Shown here one piece after another: positions 14,084 to 22,265 of a DNA stretch of 22,268 bases. Under the pieces are notes generated by a model, which saw only the letters and a program-made list of their open reading frames with translations, had not been told where the DNA came from and did not search any database. A program made the translations under genes and the position numbers. The stretch lies in assembly GCA_023451115.1 (NCBI GenBank), contig JAEXFV010000109.1:1-22268 (forward strand), read 5' to 3'. Each line of letters begins with the position of its first letter. Within the stretch, counting starts at the first letter, position 1. The stretch comes from Bacillota bacterium. GTDB lineage: Bacteria; Bacillota; Clostridia; Christensenellales; CAG-138.

Positions 14084-15384
14084 AGACAAAACAGGAATGG
14101 GCTGCCGCCGCAAAAACATTTTTAAAACGCAAATTATTTCATAATTGGGCTGTCAAATTGATTGCCCTGTTGTTTGCTGTGCTTTGCTGGGGCATTATGC
14201 TGCTGGAAGTAAAGCCAATTAAAGTCAAAACCTTTACCAACGTGCCGGTTACCGTTGACGGGGATGCGGACTTGCACGCCCGCAATTTGGTAGTGCGCGG
14301 CAATATCCAGGAGCTATTGGGCGATGTAACGGTAAAGGTCAATACGCCGGTTACCTCCATGCAGGATTTGAGCATTACCAATATTACGGCGTCTGTGAGC
14401 GTGCGCAGTATCAACGCACCGGGTATGGCCACTTTAACGATTAATGCCACTTTGCCTTCCCGCTTGGGCACGATTAACAGCCAAGATGTTTCTCCCTCTA
14501 CGATTGAGGTGGAGATCGATACGCTCATGAGCAAAACGGTGCCGGTAGAGGCAAATTATGTAGGCACTTTGCCGGATGGATATTGGGCGGACCGGGCGGA
14601 GCTTTCGGCGACAACGGTGGATATCCGGGGACCAAAACAGGATATTCAGCGGGTCACCAAAGCGGTATGTAATATCGTGCAGACCAACCGCACCCAAAGC
14701 ATTAATGACGCCATTGCTGTGGTGCTGGTGGACGAGGATGGGGATGAAATCGATTCATCCCTGCTGCTGGATGAAGTGCCTACCGTAATGGTAAGTATGC
14801 CAGTGCTTGCCAAGAAGACGGTCCCGGTAGATGTGGAAGGCGCTCTCAGGGGCCGGGATAATCTGCCTGTGAATTACGAATTGATTTCGGCTACCGCTAC
14901 GCCCGCCACCATGGACATTGTAGGAGATGCCGCTACCCTTGCTGCTATTGACAGCATTGCGCTAAACGGGCTGGATATTTCGGGTAAAACGGAAAGCGTA
15001 CATGACAGGGTGGAGTTTATAGTGCCCGAAGGCGTGCGGGTACTGGGTGGAAACGATAGTGGAGAAGTGGAAGTATTTGTAGATATCCGGGAAAAGACGG
15101 CGCAAAAATCCTTCCAGGATATTCCCATTGAAATTCAAGGATTGGGAAAAGGATATACTGCCACGCTAAATGTAGAAACTACAGATATCGATGCCGATGG
15201 ACGCATCAGCCTGGTAGAAGGCCTGGAACGCACCGATGCAAGAGCTTTTATCGACCTGACCGGGCTGAAAGAAGGGATATACACGGTACCTGTAAGCGTG
15301 CTGTTGGAAAATGAAGATACCACGCTGGAGCTTACTTATGTGCAAAGTGTGGCCCAGGTCACGGTAACGGTGGCAAAAGAATAG
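14080..15384 (+). CDS. cdaR: CdaA regulator CdaR (YbbR-domain protein)
   Basis: A 434-aa protein with a short basic cytoplasmic start, one membrane helix (about 24-42, ALLFAVLCWGIML) and a long extracellular part made of repeated YbbR domains. These are visible as recurring segments such as KVKTFTNVPVTVDG, MSKTVPVEANYVG, AKKTVPVDVEGAL and AQKSFQDIPIEIQG, about 80 residues apart, which gives four repeats. CdaR binds CdaA and tunes cyclic-di-AMP synthesis. The ATGA overlap with cdaA and lack of an independent ribosome site far from it imply translational coupling. A strong terminator follows 24 bases after the stop, so this is a two-gene unit. Confidence 0.93.
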   Translation: MKTKQEWAAAAKTFLKRKLFHNWAVKLIALLFAVLCWGIMLLEVKPIKVKTFTNVPVTVDGDADLHARNLVVRGNIQELLGDVTVKVNTPVTSMQDLSITNITASVSVRSINAPGMATLTINATLPSRLGTINSQDVSPSTIEVEIDTLMSKTVPVEANYVGTLPDGYWADRAELSATTVDIRGPKQDIQRVTKAVCNIVQTNRTQSINDAIAVVLVDEDGDEIDSSLLLDEVPTVMVSMPVLAKKTVPVDVEGALRGRDNLPVNYELISATATPATMDIVGDAATLAAIDSIALNGLDISGKTESVHDRVEFIVPEGVRVLGGNDSGEVEVFVDIREKTAQKSFQDIPIEIQGLGKGYTATLNVETTDIDADGRISLVEGLERTDARAFIDLTGLKEGIYTVPVSVLLENEDTTLELTYVQSVAQVTVTVAKE

Positions 15385-15408
15385 CGTTGCCGGCAGAGGA
15401 GAATGAGG

Positions 15409-15441
15409 GGGCGTTGGTTCTGCCAACGCCTTTTGTTTTTT
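15409..15441 (+). terminator. Intrinsic terminator after cdaR
   Basis: GGCGTTGG (15410-15417) pairs perfectly with CCAACGCC (15423-15430) around a five-base loop, followed by TTTTGTTTTTT. It closes the cdaA-cdaR unit. No clear promoter was seen between it and the next gene at 15515. Confidence 0.92.
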
Positions 15442-15514
15442 AAGATCAGTGAATTTGGGAAGTCTGCAAAGGGTAGAAAAGGCCGCGGTTTGTCCCGTGA
15501 GGAAGGGTGGAAAA

Positions 15515-17119
15515 ATGTCATTACTCATCAACAACGTAAAAATGCCTCTGGAGGCAGATATGGAAGAACTCCCCCGGCTGGTAGCCCAGCAAGTGGGCGT
15601 TCCGCCAGAATCAGTCACGGCAGTGCGCATCATACGAGAAGCATTGGATGCCCGGAAAAAACGGGAGATTTGCTTCCGCCTCCATGTGGTTGCCCAACTG
15701 GAGGGAGGGTGGCAGCAAAGGCTATTGAAAAGGGAACTTCCCAATGTTGCCCTTTATATCCCGCCCCAGGAATATCGTTTGCCTTCCTGCAGTTGTCCGC
15801 CCAAAGAACGGATTGTAGTGGTAGGCTTGGGTCCTGCAGGGCTGTTTTCGGCCTATTTTCTGGCCAAGCATGGATATACTCCCCTGGTTTTGGAGAGGGG
15901 AAAAGAAATTTCAGCCCGGATGGAAGACGTGGAGCTGTTTTGGAAACAGGGCAGATTGAATACCCAGAGCAACGTAATGTTTGGCGAAGGCGGTGCAGGG
16001 ACGTTTTCTGACGGCAAGCTGACTGCCCGCAGCAAGGATCCCCGGGCGGACGTGGTGCTGAAGACCCTGGTGGAGTTTGGCGCGCCGGAGGATATTCTGG
16101 TGCAAGCAAAGCCACATGTGGGAACGGATAAACTGCGTGCTGTGGTAGAGGGAATGCGCAGGGAAATCCAGCGTTTGGGCGGACAAGTGCGTTTCGAAAC
16201 CCGGCTGGATCAACTGGAAGTCAAAAATGGCCAGATTCGATCCATAGAGGTGGAAACGGAGGGAAGACGAGAGAAAATTCCATGCAGCGCTTGCATTTTG
16301 GCCATAGGCCAAGGTGCGCGGGATACTTACCGGATGTTGTTGGATAAGGGGTTGCCCCTGATCCCTAAGGCGTTTGCAGTGGGTGTACGGGTAGAACATC
16401 CCCAAAGCCTAATCGATAAGGCCCAGCTTGGCCCTTATGCAGGGCATCCGAAACTGGGTGCAGCGGAATACCGGCTTACGGCGCAAGCGGATGGGCGTGG
16501 GGTTTACAGCTTTTGCATGTGCCCTGGAGGGTTGGTGGTGGCATCCTCTTCGGGGCCTGAGCAGGTGGTAACCAATGGAATGAGCTATCATGCCCGCAAC
16601 GAGGTAAATGCCAACGCAGCAATCGTTGTGCAGGTATCGCCCCGGGATTTTGGAACACAGGCCCTTAGCGGAGTTGAATTTCAACAGATGCTGGAGCGGA
16701 AAGCCTACTTTGCCGGAGGCGGAGATTTTTGTGCCCCTGCACAAAGGATGGAAGACTTTTTGCAGCGCCGGCATACCAAACGCTTTGGGGAAGTGCAGCC
16801 CAGTTACCGCCCCGGCGTAAAAGCTGCCGCGCTTCACGAATTACTGCCGGATTTTATTGCAAATGGCATTGCACAGGGTGTGGAAGTGTTTGCACGGCAG
16901 CTCAAAGGGTTTGACCTGCCTGATGCTGTGCTCACCGGTGTAGAAACCCGCACCAGTGCTCCCGTACGTATCCCCAGGGATGAAAAGGGACAGGCGCTGG
17001 GGGCTAGGGGGGTATATCCCGTAGGAGAAGGTGCCGGTTATGCAGGCGGCATTGTCAGTGCTGCTGTTGACGGAATGTTGGCTGCAGAGCGGGTAGCGGC
17101 AGCGCAAAGTGAGGAATAG
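15515..17119 (+). CDS. FAD-dependent dehydrogenase (COG2509-like)
   Basis: A soluble 534-aa flavoprotein. The N-terminal 95 residues are the small domain typical of this family (MSLLINNVKMPLEADMEELP, RIIREALDARKK). A Rossmann FAD motif VVVGLGPAG follows (Gly104-Gly109) and then ERG as the FAD ribose-binding acidic residue region. Next come the conserved NVMFGEGGAGTFSDGKL segment, the second nucleotide-related stretch ILAIGQGARDTY, and the C-terminal flavin-closing motif VYPVGEGAGYAGGIVSAAVDG. The substrate is unknown. The ATG at 15515 follows GGAAGGG with good spacing; the frame is open upstream to the cdaR terminator but without a ribosome site. It stands alone between two terminators. Confidence 0.9.
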   Translation: MSLLINNVKMPLEADMEELPRLVAQQVGVPPESVTAVRIIREALDARKKREICFRLHVVAQLEGGWQQRLLKRELPNVALYIPPQEYRLPSCSCPPKERIVVVGLGPAGLFSAYFLAKHGYTPLVLERGKEISARMEDVELFWKQGRLNTQSNVMFGEGGAGTFSDGKLTARSKDPRADVVLKTLVEFGAPEDILVQAKPHVGTDKLRAVVEGMRREIQRLGGQVRFETRLDQLEVKNGQIRSIEVETEGRREKIPCSACILAIGQGARDTYRMLLDKGLPLIPKAFAVGVRVEHPQSLIDKAQLGPYAGHPKLGAAEYRLTAQADGRGVYSFCMCPGGLVVASSSGPEQVVTNGMSYHARNEVNANAAIVVQVSPRDFGTQALSGVEFQQMLERKAYFAGGGDFCAPAQRMEDFLQRRHTKRFGEVQPSYRPGVKAAALHELLPDFIANGIAQGVEVFARQLKGFDLPDAVLTGVETRTSAPVRIPRDEKGQALGARGVYPVGEGAGYAGGIVSAAVDGMLAAERVAAAQSEE

Positions 17120-17174
17120 CTTCTTTGGAAAGCAGGAGAGAGAAAAGCAATTCTGCTTTGGATGGAGCAAAAAA

Positions 17175-17248
17175 CGCCGGCCTATATTTCAGCTGACGAT
17201 TTAGGCTATTCTATGTTTGCTTGTTCACAATTTTGCTACAGGCCGGTG
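17175..17248 (+). promoter_or_regulatory. Long-range hairpin that competes with the next terminator
   Basis: CGCCGGCCT (17175-17183) can pair with AGGCCGGTG (17240-17248) with one G-U pair, enclosing 56 bases. The right arm is also the left arm of the terminator at 17242-17269, so only one structure can form in an RNA that comes from upstream. This has the form of an attenuator, but the enclosed bases match no riboswitch or T-box that I recognise. Confidence 0.35.
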
Positions 17249-17269
17249 GATTGACATCGGCTTTTTTTT
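17242..17269 (+). terminator. Intrinsic terminator after the FAD dehydrogenase gene
   Basis: GCCGGTG (17242-17248) pairs with CATCGGC (17255-17261) with one G-U pair around GATTGA, followed by eight T. Its loop and right arm contain the -35 box of the next promoter (17251-17256). Confidence 0.8.
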
Positions 17270-17279
17270 ATAGCATAAT
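17251..17279 (+). promoter_or_regulatory. Strong promoter of the marR-ABC exporter operon
   Basis: A perfect TTGACA (17251-17256) and CATAAT (17274-17279, one mismatch) are separated by exactly 17 bases. The predicted start near 17286 falls inside the first operator dyad, so repressor binding would block initiation directly. Confidence 0.8.
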
Positions 17280-17280
17280 T

Positions 17281-17313
17281 GTTAAGCGCTTAATTATTAA
17301 GTGGTTAATAATT
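17281..17313. promoter_or_regulatory. Two adjacent operator dyads for the MarR repressor
   Basis: GTTAAGCGCTTAAT (17281-17294) and ATTAAGTGGTTAAT (17296-17309) share the frame TTAAG-N3-TTAAT. The first contains the perfect palindrome TTAAGCGCTTAA. The second extends to 9-bp perfect arms (17292-17300 with 17305-17313). They begin one base after the -10 box and cover the predicted start, the expected place for an autorepressor. Binding by the downstream MarR protein is inferred. Confidence 0.7.
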
Positions 17314-17349
17314 GGCTCTTAACAGAACAAAGAGAAAGGAGGAAGCAGG

Positions 17350-17874
17350 TTGAAAAAGGAATATCGCCGGGTTTTAATACGTATGGATCAATTGCACTTG
17401 CTGCGCCGTATGATCCATCAACGGTTGATGGCGGATTTGCCGTTATACCGGGGGCAACCGCCGGTGCTGGATTATATTTACCATAATCCTGGCTGCACAC
17501 AGATCGAGCTGGCGCAACGGCTGATGGTATCGCCCGCGTCCATTGCCCAATCTACTCAGCGGATGGAACGGGCAGGTTTTTTGGAGCGCAGACAAGATGC
17601 AGACAATCGCCGCTGCAAGCGCTTATATCTTACCCAGGAAGGGGAAGAACTAAACCAACGCTGCCGTATGCTGTTTGATGAAACCGATGAGAAGATGTTC
17701 CAGGGTTTTTCAGCCCGGGAAAAAGAAGAACTGGAAAACTATCTCCAGCGTTTGCTGAGCAATATTGCGCCCATAGCCCAAGTGGACCTGGAGAATATGG
17801 ATAAGTTTACCTATTTCGCTTTGCTGAATCAGATGAAAAGCGAGGCAATCCGAAAGGAGCGAGGGGATGCTTAA
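17350..17874 (+). CDS. MarR family repressor of the ABC exporter operon
   Basis: A 174-aa MarR protein. The winged helix is visible as CTQIELAQRLMVSPASIAQSTQRMERAGFLER (about residues 48-79) with the wing DADNRRCKRLYLTQEG. The start is a TTG at 17350, seven bases after AAAGGAGG; no better ATG is available. Its end overlaps the first ABC gene by eight bases (ATGCTTAA). It has its own strong promoter and two dyads just downstream of that promoter, so it probably represses its own operon until an exported compound binds it. This marR-ABC-ABC arrangement is common in Clostridia and is associated with multidrug export. Confidence 0.92.
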   Translation: MKKEYRRVLIRMDQLHLLRRMIHQRLMADLPLYRGQPPVLDYIYHNPGCTQIELAQRLMVSPASIAQSTQRMERAGFLERRQDADNRRCKRLYLTQEGEELNQRCRMLFDETDEKMFQGFSAREKEELENYLQRLLSNIAPIAQVDLENMDKFTYFALLNQMKSEAIRKERGDA

Positions 17875-19624
17875 AAAAATGGCCCCATTTGTGGGAAAAT
17901 ACTGGCGGCAGACGATTTTGGCGCCGCTAACCATTATCGTTGAGGTGCTGTTGGAAGTGCGTATTCCGCTACTGATGGCGGATATTGTAAACATTGGCGT
18001 TACCAATGGAGATGTGGCTTATATTGCCCGGACCGGTTTGTGGATGATTCTCTTATCGCTGTTGTCGCTGCTGTTTGGTGCGTTATCAGCCCGGTTTTCT
18101 TCCACGGCGGGCGCAGGGTTTGCCATGAACCTGAGAGAAGCCCTGTTCAATAAAATACAGGATTTTTCATTTGCCAACGTGGATCGCTTCAGCACCGCTT
18201 CCCTGGTAACCCGGTTGACTACCGATGTAAACAACACGCAGCAATCCTTTATGATGGTGACGCGTATGGCAGTGCGTGCCCCGGTTATGCTGGTGTGCGC
18301 GGTAATCATGGCGGTGCGTATCAATGCAAATCTCGCGGTGATTTTCCTGCTGGCGCTGCCAGTGTTGGCGGCATCTATGGGTTTGATTATGCGTTTTGCC
18401 TACCCACGCTTTGAAAAAATGCTGAAGGAATACGATGGGATGAATGGCGCTGTACAGGAGGATCTCATTGGCATTCGGGTGGTAAAGGCCTTTGTACGGG
18501 AAGATCATGAAACACAAAGGTTCCGCAAAGCGGCCGAAAAGGTGCGCAATGCCCAAATAAAAGCGGAAAAAATCATTATTTGGAATATGCCGATTATGCA
18601 GTTTGTAATGTATGCCTGTATGATCGCCATCGCCTGGTTTGGCGGCAACCGTATCATAGCGGGCAGCATGCTTACCGGGGATTTGATGAGCTTTATTTCC
18701 TATACCACGCAAATTCTCATGTCATTGATGATGTTTGGCATGGTGTTTATGATGATGGTAATTTCCCGTGCATCCCGCCAGAGGATTATCGAGGTATTGG
18801 AAGAACCCATTGACATCAAGGAGCCGGAAGCAAACGCGCTGGGGCAGCATGGCCTTACTCATGTGGCTGATGGCAGCGTGGATTTTCATCACGTTGACTT
18901 TAGTTACAGCAAAAACCCGGAGAATCTTACCTTGCGGGATATTGACCTGCATATTCGCTCAGGGGAAACCATCGGCGTGATTGGGGGCACAGGGGCCGCA
19001 AAAACCACGTTGGTGCAGCTGATCCCCAGGCTGTATGATGTGCTGGATGGTTCGGTAACGGTAGGCGGGAAGGATGTGCGGGAGTATGACCTGACTGCAT
19101 TGCGTAACGCCGTGGCCATGGTGTTGCAGAAAAACGTGCTATTCTCCGGCACAATCCGGGAAAATTTGAAGTGGGGCAATCCAGATGCAACCGAGGAACA
19201 AATACAGGCTGCCTGCCGGGCAGCAGCGGCCCATGATTTTATCATGAGTTTTCCCAAAGGGTATGATACAGACCTGGGGCAGGGGGGCGTAAACGTATCC
19301 GGAGGGCAAAAGCAGCGGTTGTGTATTGCAAGGGCGTTGCTCAAACACCCTAAGATCATGATACTGGACGATAGCACCAGCGCGGTGGATACCGCTACTG
19401 ACGCCAGCATCCGCAAAGCATTGCGGGAAAACCTTGCGGGCATGACAACCATTATTATCGCCCAACGCATTGCTTCCGTTATGGATGCGGATCGCATTCT
19501 GGTGCTGAATGAAGGGCAGGTAGCCGACATTGGCACCCATGAGGAGCTGATGGGGCGCAACGAGATTTACCGCGATGTTTATACATCCCAACAGAAAGGG
19601 GCGCAAGAAGATGGCACAAGGTAA
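17867..19624 (+). CDS. ABC exporter half-transporter with degenerate ATP site (subunit 1)
   Basis: 585 aa: six membrane helices (about 15-310) and one nucleotide-binding domain, the layout of a type IV (BmrA/TM287-like) exporter half. Walker A is GGTGAAKTT (373-381), with Ala at the third glycine position. The signature VSGGQ (477-481) is normal. Walker B is MILDDSTSA with Asp502 in place of the catalytic Glu, and the H-loop residue is Gln533 (AQRI) instead of His. These changes mark the non-hydrolysing site of a heterodimeric exporter, with hydrolysis at the partner's site, which uses this protein's intact signature. It starts inside the end of marR and overlaps subunit 2 by 14 bases. The substrate is not predictable; drugs or lipids are usual. 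Confidence 0.94.
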   Translation: MLKKMAPFVGKYWRQTILAPLTIIVEVLLEVRIPLLMADIVNIGVTNGDVAYIARTGLWMILLSLLSLLFGALSARFSSTAGAGFAMNLREALFNKIQDFSFANVDRFSTASLVTRLTTDVNNTQQSFMMVTRMAVRAPVMLVCAVIMAVRINANLAVIFLLALPVLAASMGLIMRFAYPRFEKMLKEYDGMNGAVQEDLIGIRVVKAFVREDHETQRFRKAAEKVRNAQIKAEKIIIWNMPIMQFVMYACMIAIAWFGGNRIIAGSMLTGDLMSFISYTTQILMSLMMFGMVFMMMVISRASRQRIIEVLEEPIDIKEPEANALGQHGLTHVADGSVDFHHVDFSYSKNPENLTLRDIDLHIRSGETIGVIGGTGAAKTTLVQLIPRLYDVLDGSVTVGGKDVREYDLTALRNAVAMVLQKNVLFSGTIRENLKWGNPDATEEQIQAACRAAAAHDFIMSFPKGYDTDLGQGGVNVSGGQKQRLCIARALLKHPKIMILDDSTSAVDTATDASIRKALRENLAGMTTIIIAQRIASVMDADRILVLNEGQVADIGTHEELMGRNEIYRDVYTSQQKGAQEDGTR

Positions 19625-21524
19625 CCGTGGGATGCAAGGCCCCGCAATGCGGGGGATGCGAACCGGCGCAAAGCCCAAAAATATGAAAAAAACGATTGGG
19701 CGCATCTTTCAATATATGAGTGAATACCGGTTGCATATGGCGTTGGTTGTGGTTTGCGTTATCCTGTCCGCAGGCGCTTCCATCGCCTCAACCTATTTTC
19801 TGAAACCGTTAATCAACGATTATCTGCTACCTTATGTGGGGCAGCAAAATCCCGACCTTTCCGGCTTTATCTCCATCCTGTGTACCATGGGAGTCATTTA
19901 CTTGATTGGCGTGGGGGCTACCTATGCTTACAATCGGATTATGCTCAAGGTATCTACAGGAGCACTGTACAAAATCCGTAATGAGCTTTTTGCCCATATG
20001 CAAAAACTGCCTCTGAAATATTTTGATACCCATACCCATGGGGAGTTGATGAGCCGCTACACCAACGATACCGACGCACTGCGGCAGATGCTCAGCCAAA
20101 GCCTGGTGCAGTTGATTTCTTCCACCATTACGGTGACAGGCGTATTTGTGGTGATGTTGCTGTTAAGCCCGATCCTTACAGGGCTGGTAATTTTGATGCT
20201 GCTGGTCATGCTCTTTGTGGTAAAAAAGCTTGGGGGGAAAAGCGGAATGTATTTCCGCAAGCAGCAAGAAGCAGTGGGCAATGTAAACGGCTATATTGAA
20301 GAGATGATTGAAGGGCAGAAAGTGGTGAAGGTATTCTGCCATGAGCCGCAGGTGAAAGAGGAGTTTACCAAACGCAATAAAATCCTGTTTCAAGCAGCGG
20401 AAGGGGCCAATACCTTTGCCAGTATTCTGATGCCGATTATGGGCAATCTATCCTATTTCCATTATGCCATTACAGCAATGGCCGGAGGGATGCTGGCTGT
20501 AGGCGGCATGCTGGATTTGGGTACATTGGCTTCTTTTCTCCAATATACCCGCTCTTTTTCCCAGCCGATTACCCAGATTTCCCAGCAGTTTAACTCCATC
20601 CTGTTGGCATTGGCGGGCGCAGAGCGAATTTTTGACATGATCGACCAGCAGCCCGAAGGGGACGATGGCTATGTAACCCTGGTGAACGCGCAGTTTGATG
20701 AAGCGGGAAACCTGGTGGAAGCATCTCACCGCACTGGTATCTGGGCATGGAAACACCCCCATCATGACGGGACCCTGACCTATGAACAGGTAAAGGGGGA
20801 TGTGCGGTTTGTGGATGTGACATTTGGGTATGAAGAGAACAAGACTGTGCTTCACGATATTTCCCTGTACGCAAAACCGGGCCAGAAAATCGCGTTTGTA
20901 GGTTCCACGGGCGCAGGCAAAACCACCATCACCAACCTGATCAACCGGTTTTATGATGTGCCGGATGGAAAAATACGCTATGATGGCATCAATATCAATA
21001 AAATCAAGAAAGCGGATTTACGGCGCTCGCTGTCCATGGTATTGCAGGATACCCATTTGTTTACCGGCACCGTAAAGGAAAATATCCGCTATGGCAAACT
21101 GGATGCCACAGATGAAGAGGTGTACCGGGCAGCCAGGCTATCCAATGCGGACTCCTTCATCCGCCATTTGCCGCAAGGGTATGACACCATGCTGACAGCG
21201 GATGGCGCAAACCTCTCCCAAGGGCAACGGCAGCTGTTAGCCATTGCCCGCGCGGCGTTGGCGGACCCGCCGGTACTGATTTTGGATGAAGCCACCAGCT
21301 CTATTGATACCAGAACGGAAGCCCTGATTGAGAAGGGGATGGATACCCTGATGCAGGGACGTACGGTGTTTGTTATCGCCCACAGGCTTTCCACCGTTCG
21401 CAACGCCGACGCGATCATGGTGCTGGAAAACGGCAGAATTATTGAACGGGGAGATCATGAGGACCTCATCGCCCAACGGGGAAAATATTATCAGCTTTAT
21501 ACCGGCGCATTTGAATTATCCTAG
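19611..21524 (+). CDS. ABC exporter half-transporter with intact ATP site (subunit 2)
   Basis: 637 aa: a basic, Gly/Met-rich N-terminus (RGMQGPAMRGMRTGAKPKN), six membrane helices and one nucleotide-binding domain. Walker A GSTGAGKTT (431-439), catalytic Glu560 in LILDEATSS and the H-loop His591 (AHRLST) are all canonical, so this subunit supplies the hydrolysing site. Its signature is LSQGQ (535-539), which serves the partner's degenerate site. Between the membrane part and the NBD is an insertion of about 40 residues containing GYVTLVNA and TGIWAWKHPHHDGT, which I recall as a recurring feature of the clostridial members of this group. The ATG at 19611 follows AAAGGGG by nine bases. The gene closes the operon and is followed by a terminator. 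Confidence 0.94.
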   Translation: MAQGNRGMQGPAMRGMRTGAKPKNMKKTIGRIFQYMSEYRLHMALVVVCVILSAGASIASTYFLKPLINDYLLPYVGQQNPDLSGFISILCTMGVIYLIGVGATYAYNRIMLKVSTGALYKIRNELFAHMQKLPLKYFDTHTHGELMSRYTNDTDALRQMLSQSLVQLISSTITVTGVFVVMLLLSPILTGLVILMLLVMLFVVKKLGGKSGMYFRKQQEAVGNVNGYIEEMIEGQKVVKVFCHEPQVKEEFTKRNKILFQAAEGANTFASILMPIMGNLSYFHYAITAMAGGMLAVGGMLDLGTLASFLQYTRSFSQPITQISQQFNSILLALAGAERIFDMIDQQPEGDDGYVTLVNAQFDEAGNLVEASHRTGIWAWKHPHHDGTLTYEQVKGDVRFVDVTFGYEENKTVLHDISLYAKPGQKIAFVGSTGAGKTTITNLINRFYDVPDGKIRYDGININKIKKADLRRSLSMVLQDTHLFTGTVKENIRYGKLDATDEEVYRAARLSNADSFIRHLPQGYDTMLTADGANLSQGQRQLLAIARAALADPPVLILDEATSSIDTRTEALIEKGMDTLMQGRTVFVIAHRLSTVRNADAIMVLENGRIIERGDHEDLIAQRGKYYQLYTGAFELS

Positions 21525-21545
21525 ATAAGCGCTAGAACATGTTTT

Positions 21546-21579
21546 AAAAAGCGGTATGGCCTGCGGCCTGCCGCTTTTT
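21546..21579 (+). terminator. Intrinsic terminator after the ABC exporter operon
   Basis: AAAAAGCGG (21546-21554) pairs with CCGCTTTTT (21571-21579). Inside, GGCC (21558-21561) pairs with GGCC (21565-21568) around TGC. The T run is part of the stem, and because the outer arms are symmetric it could work in both directions. Confidence 0.85.
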
Positions 21580-21625
21580 GCATGGAGATACCATGGCCAA
21601 GGGTTATTTGTGAATTTCATACCGG

Positions 21626-21654
21626 TTGACATTTCAATAGGCGTATGATAGTTT
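21626..21654 (+). promoter_or_regulatory. Promoter of the NimA-like gene
   Basis: A perfect TTGACA (21626-21631) is followed after 17 bases by TAGTTT (21649-21654), a weak -10. The dyad GTTTAACAAAC (21651-21661) covers the -10 end and predicted start, and a hairpin TTTGCC-ACCG-GGCAAA (21667-21682) lies in the leader of about 100 bases. Either may be regulatory. Confidence 0.5.
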
Positions 21655-21758
21655 AACAAACAATCATTTGCCACCGGGCAAACGCCTTGCGCCATTCCAT
21701 TAGGGCTTAAAAGAGATGGAGGAAAGACGCTTTATTTTTAGCAAGAGAGGTGTTTCAA

Positions 21759-22265
21759 GTGTTTCGAGAAATGCGTAGAAAAAAGCAGGCTTTATCCCCG
21801 GAGCAAAGCGCTGCCGTGTTGCAGCGGGGAACTGCGGGTGTATTGGCGTTATCGGGAGATGATGGATATCCTTACGCTGTTCCGATGAGCTATTTCTATG
21901 ACGACGGTAAGATTTACTTCCATTGCGCCAAAACCGGGCATAAGCTGGATGCGATCCGACGCAATGACAAGGCCTCGTTTTGTGTGATTGACCAGGATCT
22001 GATGATACCGGAGGAATATACCACTTATTTTAGAAGTGTTATTGCTTTTGGAAAAATCCGCATTTTGCAACACGATGGAGAAAAAAGAGAAGCAATTGAA
22101 AAATTGGCTTTGAAGTATGCCCCCCATGATGAGGCTGCAAAGAGAAAAAACGCTATCGACCGGGAATGGGCGCCGTTGTGCATGCTGGAAATGACCATAG
22201 AGCATATGACTGGGAAAGAAGCCGTTGAGCTGGTGAAGAGCAGTAATATGGAAGAAGCAGATTAG
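21759..22265 (+). CDS. NimA-like FMN-binding split-barrel protein (pyridoxamine 5'-phosphate oxidase family)
   Basis: A soluble 168-aa protein of the family that includes NimA 5-nitroimidazole reductases and many uncharacterised flavin-binding proteins. The N-terminus MFREMRRKKQALSPEQ is the standard start, followed by GVLALSGDDGYPYAVPMSYFYDDGKIYFHCAKTGHK, in which the YPYAVP strand and the FHCA-GHK segment form the flavin and substrate site. A C-terminal segment CMLEMTIEHMTGKEA completes the barrel. The start is taken as GTG 21759 because GAGAGG lies eight bases upstream; GTG at 21750 would add three residues but abuts that site. Nitroimidazole resistance cannot be claimed from sequence alone. 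It stands as a single gene with its own promoter, though its 3' neighbourhood is outside the window. Confidence 0.9.
   Translation: MFREMRRKKQALSPEQSAAVLQRGTAGVLALSGDDGYPYAVPMSYFYDDGKIYFHCAKTGHKLDAIRRNDKASFCVIDQDLMIPEEYTTYFRSVIAFGKIRILQHDGEKREAIEKLALKYAPHDEAAKRKNAIDREWAPLCMLEMTIEHMTGKEAVELVKSSNMEEAD

Noticed and set aside
17175..17248. Riboswitch or T-box ahead of marR
   Set aside because: No conserved riboswitch core or T-box sequence is seen; only competing hairpins can be supported.
21716..21778. 20-aa leader frame (MEERRFIF start) overlapping the NimA-like gene start
   Set aside because: It has no convincing ribosome site and no coupling-type stop/start arrangement.
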